DNA of 14,931 nt, from positions 1 through 14,931 of the forward strand of contig CAZPPS010000045.1 in assembly GCA_964588495.1 (NCBI GenBank). The letters run 5' to 3'. The stretch's first letter is position 1; each line of letters starts with the position of its first letter. Made by a program: the position numbers and the translations under genes. This DNA comes from CAVPKN01 sp964588495 (GTDB lineage Bacteria; Chlamydiota; Chlamydiia; Chlamydiales; JAAKFR01). Positions 7,932 to 14,929 of the stretch are shown here, piece after piece. The notes beneath the pieces were generated by a model. That model worked only from the letters and a program-made list of their open reading frames with translations, was not told the DNA's origin and did not search any database.

Positions 7932-9854
7932 TTAGCTCACTTTCATCACTATTATTGTAATATCATCGTGCTGATCCTGCGATCCTTTAAACTGGTTGAT
8001 CTGATTTACAATCTCATCTTTAATCTCCACGGCGGTTTGCGCACCTGTATTTTTTAGACACTCTATCAACCTATGGTCGCCAAAGAGCTCTTTTTTTTCA
8101 TTATGCGCTTCTGTAACCCCATCAGTATAGAAAACAACAATATCATTGGAGCTGAGTTCCAGCTTTTTCGAGGCCCCTTCTTCAAATTCAACCACCCCCA
8201 TTGCCATCGTATCTGCCGGCAAGGTTTCTATATCTCCATTTTGTCTCCGAACATATCCAGGATTGTGGCCGCACGAGAAATAATTTAAAATTTTTGTCTC
8301 GCTATCATAAATCCCACAAAGAGCTGTCACAAACAAACTGGTTTGTTCCGTGTCTTTGCAATAAAGATTATTTGTAGCAATCATCGCATCTGCGACATCC
8401 TGATATTCCCTGACATATGTGTGGAGCATATTTTTTACACTTAAAGAATAAAAACAGGCCTGCACCCCTTTTCCAGATACATCTGCAATGGCCAGCACCA
8501 ATTTCTGATGTCCGTTTTCTTCTTTGACAAATACATCAAAAAAGTCTCCGCTCACCTCTAAAGTGGGAATATAGGTTTGGACAATGTCGACTCCTGGATA
8601 GTTAGGCATCGTTTGTGGAAGAAGGCTATTTTGTACCTGCCGTCCCAAACGGAGCTCTTGAGCCAAAGTCTCTCTTTTGATCCGTTCTGCTTCTGCCCGC
8701 TTTTTTTGCAGGAGCAACGCATCGATCATCTCATTAAAAATGGCTCCCAACATGTTAATTTCAAAACCGAGGGGGTCGTGCTGATAGCGTAGAGACATAT
8801 CGCCTCCTTGCAGTTTTTGCATGACGAATCCCAGGTTTTGGATCGGCTGCGCCATTCTCATTGTGAGAATGGTAGCCAACGTCCCACCAATAACTAAAAT
8901 GACTCCATAAATGGTGTAGACCTTGAAAAAATTCAAAAGAGGTTCTTGGAAAACTTCACTTTTTGCCGCATAAGCCAAGAAGGAATAGTTGGCATTTTCC
9001 GATGTGCGGATATAACCAATTTGCTTTTCTCCTTTCCATGTGAATTCAAAAAAGGGGAAATCTTGAGAGTCGGTGACATGCAAAGGAGCTTTTGCCACTT
9101 TTTTTGAAGAGAGCGGGGCTTCTAAACTAAACAGCTCCTTGTACTCTTCCAGCAAAGGAAAAAAATATTGAAAGCGTAAATCTGGATCTGAGCTGTCAAA
9201 CACAATTGAAGAAGGGAGTAAAAGAGCAAAATTAATGGTATAATCGCCCTTTGCAGGGGCTAAAAGGGCTTTTATTTTTTCATTCACATCTTCTGAGATT
9301 GCAATCGCTCCTGCATATTTCCCCTCTTTTAAAGAGTAAATGGGGTGGGCAATGATAAAATAGGGGTGTAAATTTTTATCATCAAACGAAAGATAGGTTG
9401 CATAGCCTTTTTTTAAATTTTCTGGCGCATATAGATTGTTTAATCTTAGGAAATTGGTGTAATCTTTTCCTAAATAGGGGGGATTGCCTGTCGCGACGAT
9501 CACGTACCGGTTATCTGGAGTAATTTTTAATAAATAAATCCCAAAAAAACCGCCGATATCTGCCATTTCTTTTAATTTTTGATTGAGTTCGGGATTGTTA
9601 TCGGAGGGAAAATTGCCGTTAAGATCGAGATAATCGACAAAAAGTTCCACCAAAGGTCTATTTAAGGGATTGAGACCTGCAAGGGGCAGCTCTCGTAAAT
9701 GTGCCATTTCCTGTAAATTAGCCTTTGCGCTAGCCGCCGTATGGTTATACCCTTTTTGAATAAGAATAAATGCATCTACTAAAAGAGGCAGTGTGAGTAG
9801 AATAAAGCTGATCACCAACAGGCGAAAACCAATGGACTCGCGAAACTGAATCAT
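7932..9854 (-). CDS. rsbU: RsbU-type membrane serine phosphatase (PP2C/SpoIIE family)
   Basis: This 640-residue protein has two membrane segments (about 11-33 and 311-332), an extracytoplasmic sensor of ~275 residues, a HAMP-like region (about 333-386), a helical linker and a C-terminal PP2C domain (about 415-640). All expected metal-binding Asp residues are visible: SGDFFD (437, 440), ADVSGKG (458), YTDG (578) and HDDIT (630/631), plus the CGHNPG motif at 528-533. By family knowledge such enzymes dephosphorylate an RsbV anti-anti-sigma protein, freeing it to bind the RsbW switch kinase; in C. trachomatis this partner-switching module is linked to sigma66 and RsbU's periplasmic domain has been reported to bind a TCA-cycle metabolite. 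It is the first gene of the operon with the degenerate paralogue and the 915-residue protein. RsbV and RsbW are not in the window. Its start is only 25 bp from the divergent methyltransferase gene, so its promoter must overlap that gene or its start. The ribosome binding site is weak. Confidence 0.9.
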   Translation of the reverse strand: MIQFRESIGFRLLVISFILLTLPLLVDAFILIQKGYNHTAASAKANLQEMAHLRELPLAGLNPLNRPLVELFVDYLDLNGNFPSDNNPELNQKLKEMADIGGFFGIYLLKITPDNRYVIVATGNPPYLGKDYTNFLRLNNLYAPENLKKGYATYLSFDDKNLHPYFIIAHPIYSLKEGKYAGAIAISEDVNEKIKALLAPAKGDYTINFALLLPSSIVFDSSDPDLRFQYFFPLLEEYKELFSLEAPLSSKKVAKAPLHVTDSQDFPFFEFTWKGEKQIGYIRTSENANYSFLAYAAKSEVFQEPLLNFFKVYTIYGVILVIGGTLATILTMRMAQPIQNLGFVMQKLQGGDMSLRYQHDPLGFEINMLGAIFNEMIDALLLQKKRAEAERIKRETLAQELRLGRQVQNSLLPQTMPNYPGVDIVQTYIPTLEVSGDFFDVFVKEENGHQKLVLAIADVSGKGVQACFYSLSVKNMLHTYVREYQDVADAMIATNNLYCKDTEQTSLFVTALCGIYDSETKILNYFSCGHNPGYVRRQNGDIETLPADTMAMGVVEFEEGASKKLELSSNDIVVFYTDGVTEAHNEKKELFGDHRLIECLKNTGAQTAVEIKDEIVNQINQFKGSQDQHDDITIIVMKVS

Positions 9855-9879
9855 GAACTTACTAAAAACAAAATAACAA

Positions 9880-10617
9880 ATGATAGCAAGTGTTCATCAC
9901 CCCATAGTTAAAGAGCTCGTCAGAATTCGGGAAGAGAAAAAATATCGGGAAGAGAAACAATCGGTTTTGATTGCCGGGTTCAAACTGATCGATGAATTGA
10001 GCGAAATTGTCAGGCCCAAAAGGCTTTTTTTGGAAAACCCTGACGATGCCTCCATTTTCCCAAGATGTCCCGAATGCATTCGGGTAAGCTCTTCTGTCCT
10101 CAAAAAAATCACAGGATTGGTCTCCCCTGAGCCCTTCATTGCGGAATTTCCCCTGCCCCCTCCCTCATCTTTAGAAACCGGGGGGCCGATTCTCGTTCTC
10201 GATGCCATCCAGGATCCCGGGAACTCAGGGACACTCTTGCGCACAGCTTTGGCTCTAGGTTTTGGGGGTGTTTTCCTTCTTCCGGGCTGTGTCGACCCGT
10301 TTAATGAAAAAGTTCTACGCTCTTCAAGAGCAGCTCTTTTCCGCTTTCCCTGGCAATCGGGGAGCTTTAAGGAACTTTTGGAGTTGCAAGCTAAAAGAAA
10401 GTGTGAAATTTACATTGCAGATACAGAAGGTAAAGCCTTGAGCGCCCTTGAAGATAAAGACAACTTCATGCTTGTCCTTGGAAATGAGGGGGGAGGGCCA
10501 AACAAAACTTTGGACAAATACGGCAAAAAAATCACGATTCCGATGCACGGCGCGATGGAATCGATCAATGTGGCAGTCGCTGGAGCCATTTTAATGTACA
10601 ATCTGACAACGCGATGA
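9880..10617 (+). CDS. SpoU/TrmH-family 2'-O-methyltransferase of rRNA or tRNA
   Basis: This 245-residue protein is of typical length for the SPOUT class with an N-terminal substrate-binding domain. The start MIASVHHPIVKELVRIREEKKYREE matches the usual 'SxxNpxvKelrkLrerKyR' opening, supporting the ATG at 9880 despite no clear Shine-Dalgarno. The three SPOUT motifs are present: LDAIQDPGNSGTLLRTALALG (107-127), with the conserved Asn115 and Arg121; LVLGNEGGGPN (198-208); and IPMHGAMESINVAVAGAILMY (220-240), forming the SAM-binding trefoil knot. It transfers methyl from S-adenosylmethionine to a ribose 2'-OH; the exact RNA site cannot be read from sequence. It overlaps the next gene, rsgA, by ATGA (10614-10617), consistent with a shared role in ribosome maturation, and is divergent from the rsbU operon. 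Confidence 0.9.
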   Translation: MIASVHHPIVKELVRIREEKKYREEKQSVLIAGFKLIDELSEIVRPKRLFLENPDDASIFPRCPECIRVSSSVLKKITGLVSPEPFIAEFPLPPPSSLETGGPILVLDAIQDPGNSGTLLRTALALGFGGVFLLPGCVDPFNEKVLRSSRAALFRFPWQSGSFKELLELQAKRKCEIYIADTEGKALSALEDKDNFMLVLGNEGGGPNKTLDKYGKKITIPMHGAMESINVAVAGAILMYNLTTR

Positions 10618-11693
10618 ATTCTGATAAAGATTACGAAGATCACTTTGCTGAAACAAAAAAAGAGCAGAAAACGGCTCGTAAACAGCAACAGCTGCGCGAT
10701 CGCTCCAAATTTAAAAAGACCGATCTCAAAAAAAGAGAAGAGCGGCTTGTTGAAAAAAGCCGGGAAAAGCTTGCGAAAAAGGACCTTTTAAGGGGAAGAG
10801 TGCTCTCAATTGTCCCTGAAGGGATTTTTGTCGATCATCACGATCAAATTTATCAATGTACCTTAAGGGGAGTCTTAAAAAAGGAATTTACACACTCGAA
10901 AAATCTGGTCACTGTGGGCGATTTTGTTCTTTTTGAAAAAGATGAGGACAAACGGGGATCGATTGCTTTTGTTGAAGAAAGAAGCTCTGTTTTGACAAGA
11001 CAGGAGCATTTGCGCAGACGTCAAAAGCAGCTGATCGCTGCCAATATCGATCAGGTCCTCATCACAGTCTCGATTGTCACGCCTCCGCTCAAGCCTGCCC
11101 TTGTCGATCGTTACATCATCGCCACTTATAAAGGGGGGATGGAACCTGTCATCGTCATCAACAAAATTGATTTACTCCAAAAAAAAGGGGAAGCCGAAGA
11201 GCTTTTCGAGCGTTTTATGCAAACTTACCGGGCCCTTAAAATTCCCGTCATCCCGATCAGCGCCCATTCTGGAGAGGGAATGGAACTTTTAAAAAAGCAA
11301 ATGAAAGGGAAAGCTTCGGTATTTTCGGGACAGTCAGGGGTGGGCAAATCATCTCTCATCAATACAATGTTAGAGATGTCCCTTCCAGTAGGCGCTATTA
11401 TCGAAAAAACAAATAAAGGGGCCCACACCACAACCAACGCGCAGCTCATCCCCCTGGAATTTGGGGGTTTTTGCATTGATACGCCAGGTATTCGCAGCTT
11501 TGGTGTCTGGGATCTGCAAAAAGAGGACTTAAATCTCTATTTTCCGGAGATCTACGAGATCAGCCAAGACTGTAAATACCCCAATTGCACACATTCCCAT
11601 GAGCCAGGTTGCGCCCTCGAAGCTGCCCTCGCAGAAGGGAGAATTTCCCCCTTGCGCCTAGAGTCTTACTTCAAGCTTCTCGAAGAAATTTGA
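10614..11693 (+). CDS. rsgA: Small-subunit ribosome maturation GTPase RsgA
   Basis: This 359-residue protein is a circularly permuted GTPase that acts late in 30S subunit assembly. After a Lys/Arg-rich N-terminal extension (about 1-57) comes an OB-fold (about 58-125). The G motifs follow in permuted order: NKID (183-186, G4), SAHSGEG (216-222, G5), GQSGVGKSS (239-247, G1/P-loop), GAHTTT (269-274, G2) and DTPG (289-292, G3). The C-terminal zinc-binding element has ligands Cys320, Cys325, His327 and Cys333 in CKYPNCTHSHEPGC. Length and motif set are complete. Translation is probably coupled to the upstream methyltransferase by the ATGA overlap. Its last 28 bases overlap, tail to tail, the end of the convergent exported methyltransferase-like gene, leaving no room for a terminator between them. 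Confidence 0.96.
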   Translation: MNSDKDYEDHFAETKKEQKTARKQQQLRDRSKFKKTDLKKREERLVEKSREKLAKKDLLRGRVLSIVPEGIFVDHHDQIYQCTLRGVLKKEFTHSKNLVTVGDFVLFEKDEDKRGSIAFVEERSSVLTRQEHLRRRQKQLIAANIDQVLITVSIVTPPLKPALVDRYIIATYKGGMEPVIVINKIDLLQKKGEAEELFERFMQTYRALKIPVIPISAHSGEGMELLKKQMKGKASVFSGQSGVGKSSLINTMLEMSLPVGAIIEKTNKGAHTTTNAQLIPLEFGGFCIDTPGIRSFGVWDLQKEDLNLYFPEIYEISQDCKYPNCTHSHEPGCALEAALAEGRISPLRLESYFKLLEEI

Positions 11694-12445
11694 GTGTCCT
11701 CGGAAGGTTTTTTTCGGATAACCGCTGCATACATTCCGTTCCACCAATTGGCTTTGTCTCCATTCCAACGTGCAGGAAGAGCCACTTCAAAAAGAATTTC
11801 GTAATTCAGTTTAGCAAAGGCGGAATAAGTGCCCTCAGGAACTTCTGGTGCGTTCCAATCATCGACAATCGCAATGAAAGACTCGTCCAAAATTGAATTG
11901 AAATAGGTAAATGCCATTTCTTGTGAGAGTGCCGAGTGATCTCCATCATAAAAATAGATGTTGATGGGCTTTGAAAATAAACTTAAATCGACTTGAAAGC
12001 AGTCCTGCTCGATGATCTGATACGGCATGTCCTTTAGAAATTGTTCGCAATTCTGCGTAAATTCTCTTTTGGGCCCCTTAAACTGGGACCAGTTTTCAAC
12101 GCCCGTGGCAGACGCAAGTGTAGAGCCGTTATTATATAAAGCGGAAACCCATGTGGATCCTTTCCAGATGCCGATTTCGAGATAGTTAGTGCCCTGAAAC
12201 GAACATAAGTTATTAAGCAGATGTCTGACTTTTGGGCTTGACATACCCTCTAAAGATACGATTTCGTAGGGGAGAAAAGAAATCCCCAATTCTGCATTTG
12301 CAATGCTGTTTTTTAAATGTTGAATGAGCGCCTGTTCATTTTGCGTCAGAGGTAGATCTTTTGTCTTTCCTTCGGCACAGGTTGCAGGAAGAATTGTAAT
12401 CGCAAGCAGTAGGATCGTAAGGAACAGAATTTTCATTTTTTTCAT
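11666..12445 (-). CDS. Exported class I SAM-methyltransferase-like protein
   Basis: I place the start at the ATG at 12445 (259 residues) because GGAG lies 6 bp upstream and it opens directly with a signal peptide, MKKMKILFLTILLLAITILP, likely cleaved after ATCA (residue 24). A start 42 bases further up is also open but would put a poorly suited segment before the signal. The mature part shows methyltransferase features: YLEIGIWKG (88-96) is the SAM-binding motif I, YDGDH (166-170) and IVDDW (193-197) follow the Methyltransf_24-like pattern, with GVENW at 115-119 as a likely acidic/ribose-binding strand. An intact methyltransferase fold behind an export signal is odd, since SAM is cytosolic. 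The signal might instead anchor the protein, or the protein may bind a ligand other than SAM. Substrate unknown. It lies downstream of the sigma-factor gene on the same strand, with its own promoter candidate at 12470-12497. Confidence 0.8.
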   Translation of the reverse strand: MKKMKILFLTILLLAITILPATCAEGKTKDLPLTQNEQALIQHLKNSIANAELGISFLPYEIVSLEGMSSPKVRHLLNNLCSFQGTNYLEIGIWKGSTWVSALYNNGSTLASATGVENWSQFKGPKREFTQNCEQFLKDMPYQIIEQDCFQVDLSLFSKPINIYFYDGDHSALSQEMAFTYFNSILDESFIAIVDDWNAPEVPEGTYSAFAKLNYEILFEVALPARWNGDKANWWNGMYAAVIRKKPSEDTQISSRSLK

Positions 12446-12469
12446 AAGACACTCCATTTTAAAGGAGTA

Positions 12470-12497
12470 AATATATCTAAAACTCAAAAAAATACAA
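12470..12497 (-). promoter_or_regulatory. Candidate promoter of the exported methyltransferase-like gene
   Basis: On the minus strand, TTGTAT (12492-12497) and TATATT (12470-12475) are separated by 16 bp, about 25 bp upstream of the ATG at 12445. The region is strongly AT-rich, so chance matches are possible. Confidence 0.4.
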
Positions 12498-12527
12498 CGC
12501 TTTATTTCTTTATTCTAAAAAAATCAA

Positions 12528-12721
12528 AGCCATTCCGGCTGTGTTGAAAAACTTAGGATGCTCAGATTTAGGCAGATTTGGCCTTCAATTTTTAAAGCAC
12601 AAGCGAAGGAGGTAGCCCCTGCGCTACCTTCGAGCGAGTGAGCTTCAGCGTCTTTAAAAAGTGAAGGCCAAAAATGGCTGAAGATGAGCGTCATAAGTTT
12701 TTCAACACAGCCAGCCATTCC
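12528..12721. repeat. 9-bp target-site duplication flanking the MITE
   Basis: The sequence AGCCATTCC occurs at 12528-12536 and again at 12713-12721, immediately outside both ends of the 176-bp element. Exact 9-bp direct duplication shows that the element arrived by transposition. Confidence 0.9.
12537..12712. mobile_element. MITE (176 bp, fold-back, non-coding)
   Basis: The ends are perfect 19-bp inverted repeats starting GGCTGTGTTGAAAAACTTA. Similarity extends over ~61-bp arms (12537-12597 and 12652-12712, about 52 of 61 matching). The centre holds a further imperfect hairpin (cgaaggaggtagc with gctaccttcg). It encodes no transposase and is bounded by 9-bp target duplications, so it must be mobilised in trans. 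The 9-bp duplication is compatible with IS4- or IS903-like transposases (inference); its ends do not resemble the visible part of the IS copies at the window edges. Its right end reads into the sigma-factor gene and supplies that gene's stop codon. Confidence 0.9.
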
Positions 12722-13215
12722 CTGATTTTTCGGCGGGCGTAGTGGAGGCGAGAACGGACAGTGCCGTGGGAAATGCCTAAAGTGGCAGCAATTTCTTTTT
12801 GTGGAATGCGTTGTAGATCATACATCTCAAATACAATCCGTTGTTTTTCAGGCAAATGTGGCAAGATTTGCTGAATTTTGGAAAGGAGTTCATCATCTAT
12901 GACTTTTTCTGGCTTGGGAGTTAGAAGATTTTCGTTGAATTCTTGGTCAAATCGGCGCTCTCGTTTTAAGTAGTTGAGGGAGAGGTTGTGAGAAATGCGC
13001 CATAGCCACGTCGAAAATTTGGCTTTTTGTTTGAAAGAGGCGAGGTGCTGAAAGGCATGGAGAAAAGTTTCTTGGGTAAGATCGGCTGCTATCTCTTCAT
13101 CGTGGACAAGATTGAGGACATGTCGATGGACAGAATCTTTATTTTGAAGGACAAGGGCTTTAAAGGCCTCTTCATCCCCTTCCAGGCTCTTTGCAATCAA
13201 TTCTTTTTCGTGCAT
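12691..13215 (-). CDS. ECF-like RNA polymerase sigma factor with MITE-derived C terminus
   Basis: From the ATG at 13215 the protein is 174 residues and shows both domains of a minimal (ECF-type) sigma factor: sigma region 2 at about 20-87, with DLTQETF (45-51) and FSTWLWRISHNLSLNYLKRER (67-87) for core binding and -10 recognition; and sigma region 4 at about 116-166, with LPEKQRIVFEMYDLQRIPQKEIA and the helix GISHGTVRSRLHYARRKIREWL for -35 recognition. No region 3 is present. A TTG at 13254 would add 13 residues, but they do not look conserved and would overlap enolase. The last six residues (AVLKNL) and the TGA come from the inserted MITE; before insertion the gene ended ...REWL then TGA. 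No anti-sigma gene adjoins it. Chlamydiaceae have only sigma66, sigma28 and sigma54, so an ECF-like factor points to an environmental chlamydia. Confidence 0.9.
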   Translation of the reverse strand: MHEKELIAKSLEGDEEAFKALVLQNKDSVHRHVLNLVHDEEIAADLTQETFLHAFQHLASFKQKAKFSTWLWRISHNLSLNYLKRERRFDQEFNENLLTPKPEKVIDDELLSKIQQILPHLPEKQRIVFEMYDLQRIPQKEIAATLGISHGTVRSRLHYARRKIREWLAVLKNL

Positions 13216-13230
13216 TGTATTTTTTACAAT
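13214..13230. promoter_or_regulatory. Perfect palindrome between divergent sigma-factor and enolase genes
   Basis: ATTGTA (13214-13219) and TACAAT (13225-13230) form a perfect 6-bp inverted repeat around a T5 spacer. It lies in the 31-bp divergent gap and touches the ATG of the sigma gene, a suitable place for a shared operator. Its AT-rich composition makes chance occurrence possible. Confidence 0.35.
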
Positions 13231-13246
13231 AAAAGGGAGCCCCTCA

Positions 13247-14527
13247 ATGATCAACTCTAAAATTACAGCTATCGATGCCCTCGAGATTCTCGATTCAAGG
13301 GGAAATCCAACCCTTCAAGTAACGGTGACAACAGATAAAGGCATGCGAGGGATCTCAGCTGTCCCGTCAGGGGCATCTACTGGGACTCATGAGGCTTTGG
13401 AGGTGCGCGACGGTGATAAAGGGCGCTACTTAGGGAAAGGGGTCCAAAAAGCTGTCAGTATTGTCAAAAATCAGATCAAAGACCTCTTGCTTGGGGAAAA
13501 TGTCTTTGAACAGCAGCTTTTAGATCAAAAATTGTGCGAGCTCGACGGGACAGAAAATAAATCTAAACTGGGAGCTAATGCCATTCTTGGGGTCTCTTTG
13601 AGCATTGCAAAAGCGGCTGCTCATACAATACACGTGCCCCTTTACCGCTATTTGGGAGGCCCTTTTGCCTCCTTGCTCCCCTGTCCAATGATGAACGTGA
13701 TCAATGGAGGAGCACACGCCGATAATGGGCTAGAATTTCAGGAATTTATGATCCGCCCCATTGGCGCTCCTTCTTTTTCTGAAGCCTTACGTTGGGGAAC
13801 CGAGGTTTTCCACACCCTGAAACAAATCTTAAAAGAAAAAGGACATGCCACAGCCGTTGGTGACGAAGGAGGCTTTGCTCCTAAGCTTTCATCTAATGAA
13901 GAAGCTCTAGAGCTGATTGTGGCTGCCATTGAAAGAGCCGGTTATCGCCCCAAGGAACAAATCTCTTTGGCTTTAGACTGTGCAGCCTCCGAATTTTACA
14001 AACAAAATAGCTACAGCGGAAGATCCGCCGACGCCCAAATCGATCTTTTAGAAAAACTCTCTTCGCAATACCCCATTGATTCGATTGAAGATGGGATGGC
14101 AGAAGGGGATTGGGAAGGGTGGAAAAAACTGACAGAAAGACTGGGCAAAAAAGTACAAATCGTTGGGGATGATATCTTTGTCACCAATACACAGTTTCTA
14201 CAAAGAGGTTTTAGAGAAAAAGCAGCAAACTCCATCCTCATCAAACTCAACCAAATCGGCACTCTTTCCGAAACAATGAAGTGCATCCGTCTAGCTCAAG
14301 CGCACGGCTACACAACCATCATTTCCCACAGATCAGGCGAAACAGAAGATACGACGATCGCAGACTTAAGCGTCGCCTGCGGAGCCGGCCAAATCAAAAC
14401 AGGCTCCCTTTCCCGCACAGACCGTATCGCCAAGTACAACCGCCTCCTCACCATCGAATCCGAGTTGGGAAGTCAAGCGCTTTACAGAGACTCCAACCGC
14501 TGCCGTACCCTTGGCCGCACCTTGTAG
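13247..14527 (+). CDS. eno: Enolase (phosphopyruvate hydratase)
   Basis: This glycolytic enzyme interconverts 2-phosphoglycerate and phosphoenolpyruvate in the cytosol as an Mg-dependent dimer. At 426 residues it is full length. Landmarks: ILDSRGNPT (14-22), SGASTGTHEALEVRD (41-55), LGANAILGVSLSIAKAAA (108-125), GGAHADNGLEFQEFMI (154-169), the general acid/base Glu207 in GDEGGFAP, metal ligands Asp244, Glu281 (SIEDGM) and Asp308 (GDDIF), catalytic Lys333 in LIKLNQIG, and SHRSGETED (360-368). The start at 13247 is fixed by GGGAG (13235-13239), 7 bp upstream. It is divergent from the sigma-factor gene. Its last ~10 residues (NRCRTLGRTL) look unlike the usual chlamydial enolase tail, and an IS copy begins only 13 bp after the stop, with no terminator visible in between. 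Confidence 0.98.
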   Translation: MINSKITAIDALEILDSRGNPTLQVTVTTDKGMRGISAVPSGASTGTHEALEVRDGDKGRYLGKGVQKAVSIVKNQIKDLLLGENVFEQQLLDQKLCELDGTENKSKLGANAILGVSLSIAKAAAHTIHVPLYRYLGGPFASLLPCPMMNVINGGAHADNGLEFQEFMIRPIGAPSFSEALRWGTEVFHTLKQILKEKGHATAVGDEGGFAPKLSSNEEALELIVAAIERAGYRPKEQISLALDCAASEFYKQNSYSGRSADAQIDLLEKLSSQYPIDSIEDGMAEGDWEGWKKLTERLGKKVQIVGDDIFVTNTQFLQRGFREKAANSILIKLNQIGTLSETMKCIRLAQAHGYTTIISHRSGETEDTTIADLSVACGAGQIKTGSLSRTDRIAKYNRLLTIESELGSQALYRDSNRCRTLGRTL

Positions 14528-14596
14528 TTTAAGTTTTAGTATGGGGTAACAGGATAGTGGCCCCAATTGCCAGGCACCCAAGTAACAAAATCTAAC

Positions 14597-14622
14597 TCAA
14601 GTGCCAAATTTTCAAGTGCCAA
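14597..14622. repeat. Subterminal direct repeat TCAAGTGCCAA (two copies)
   Basis: Two identical 11-bp copies (14597-14607 and 14612-14622) lie with a 15-bp period inside the non-coding end of the right IS copy. Degenerate equivalents are visible in the left copy. Spaced direct repeats near an IS end may be transposase-binding sites (inference). Confidence 0.5.
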
Positions 14623-14635
14623 TGGCCTAACACTT

Positions 14636-14929
14636 TCACAGGGCAACCCCGACGCCGGAGATGCCGCAGTCGAAGCAGAGGCTGACGAAGACGCGAAAGT
14701 CAGAGGAGGAAAAACCCCCTACAATCATAGGCCCGTTTTCTTCCAGAATTTCGATTTGTTCCTCTTGATATGTGTAACAATCAGCATACAGGCGCTCTCC
14801 CGAGATCATGAATGTGAGGATAATAAGGGCCATCGTTTCTATTGTTTTCTGCTTTTCACATCCGTGGGTCACCTCTACAAGCTCCCTTAGGTGGACAAAG
14901 GATTTGATGTTCCTACTTTTTTCCAGAAT
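14636..14929 (-). CDS. Transposase, C-terminal fragment (5' end off the window)
   Basis: This is the minus-strand equivalent of the left fragment, 97 residues from the window edge to the stop at 14636. It reads ILEKSRNIKSFVHLRELVEV and continues with ETMALIILTFMISGERLYAD and CYTYQEEQIEI. Of the substitutions separating it from the left copy over the conserved first ~60 codons, about half are third-position silent changes, consistent with two once-functional transposases that diverged. The catalytic core is not in the window, so activity cannot be judged. The apparent GTG start at 14872 is internal. Confidence 0.6.
   Translation of the reverse strand: MLEKSRNIKSFVHLRELVEVTHGCEKQKTIETMALIILTFMISGERLYADCYTYQEEQIEILEENGPMIVGGFSSSDFRVFVSLCFDCGISGVGVAL

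Noticed and set aside
11666..12487. Longer methyltransferase-like ORF starting at 12487
   Set aside because: GGAG is placed correctly for the ATG at 12445 and the extra 14 residues would precede the signal peptide without a ribosome binding site of their own; they also overlap the promoter candidate.
12691..13254. Sigma factor starting at TTG 13254
   Set aside because: The 13 additional residues overlap the enolase start and lack sigma-like character; ATG 13215 gives the usual ECF length, although its own Shine-Dalgarno is weak.
14567..14890. A plus-strand ORF of 107 codons in the right repeat, with a partly similar frame in the left repeat
   Set aside because: The left counterpart is interrupted by a stop before its end and the conserved part of the repeat reads better as a transposase tail on the opposite strand; the shared residues follow from DNA homology.
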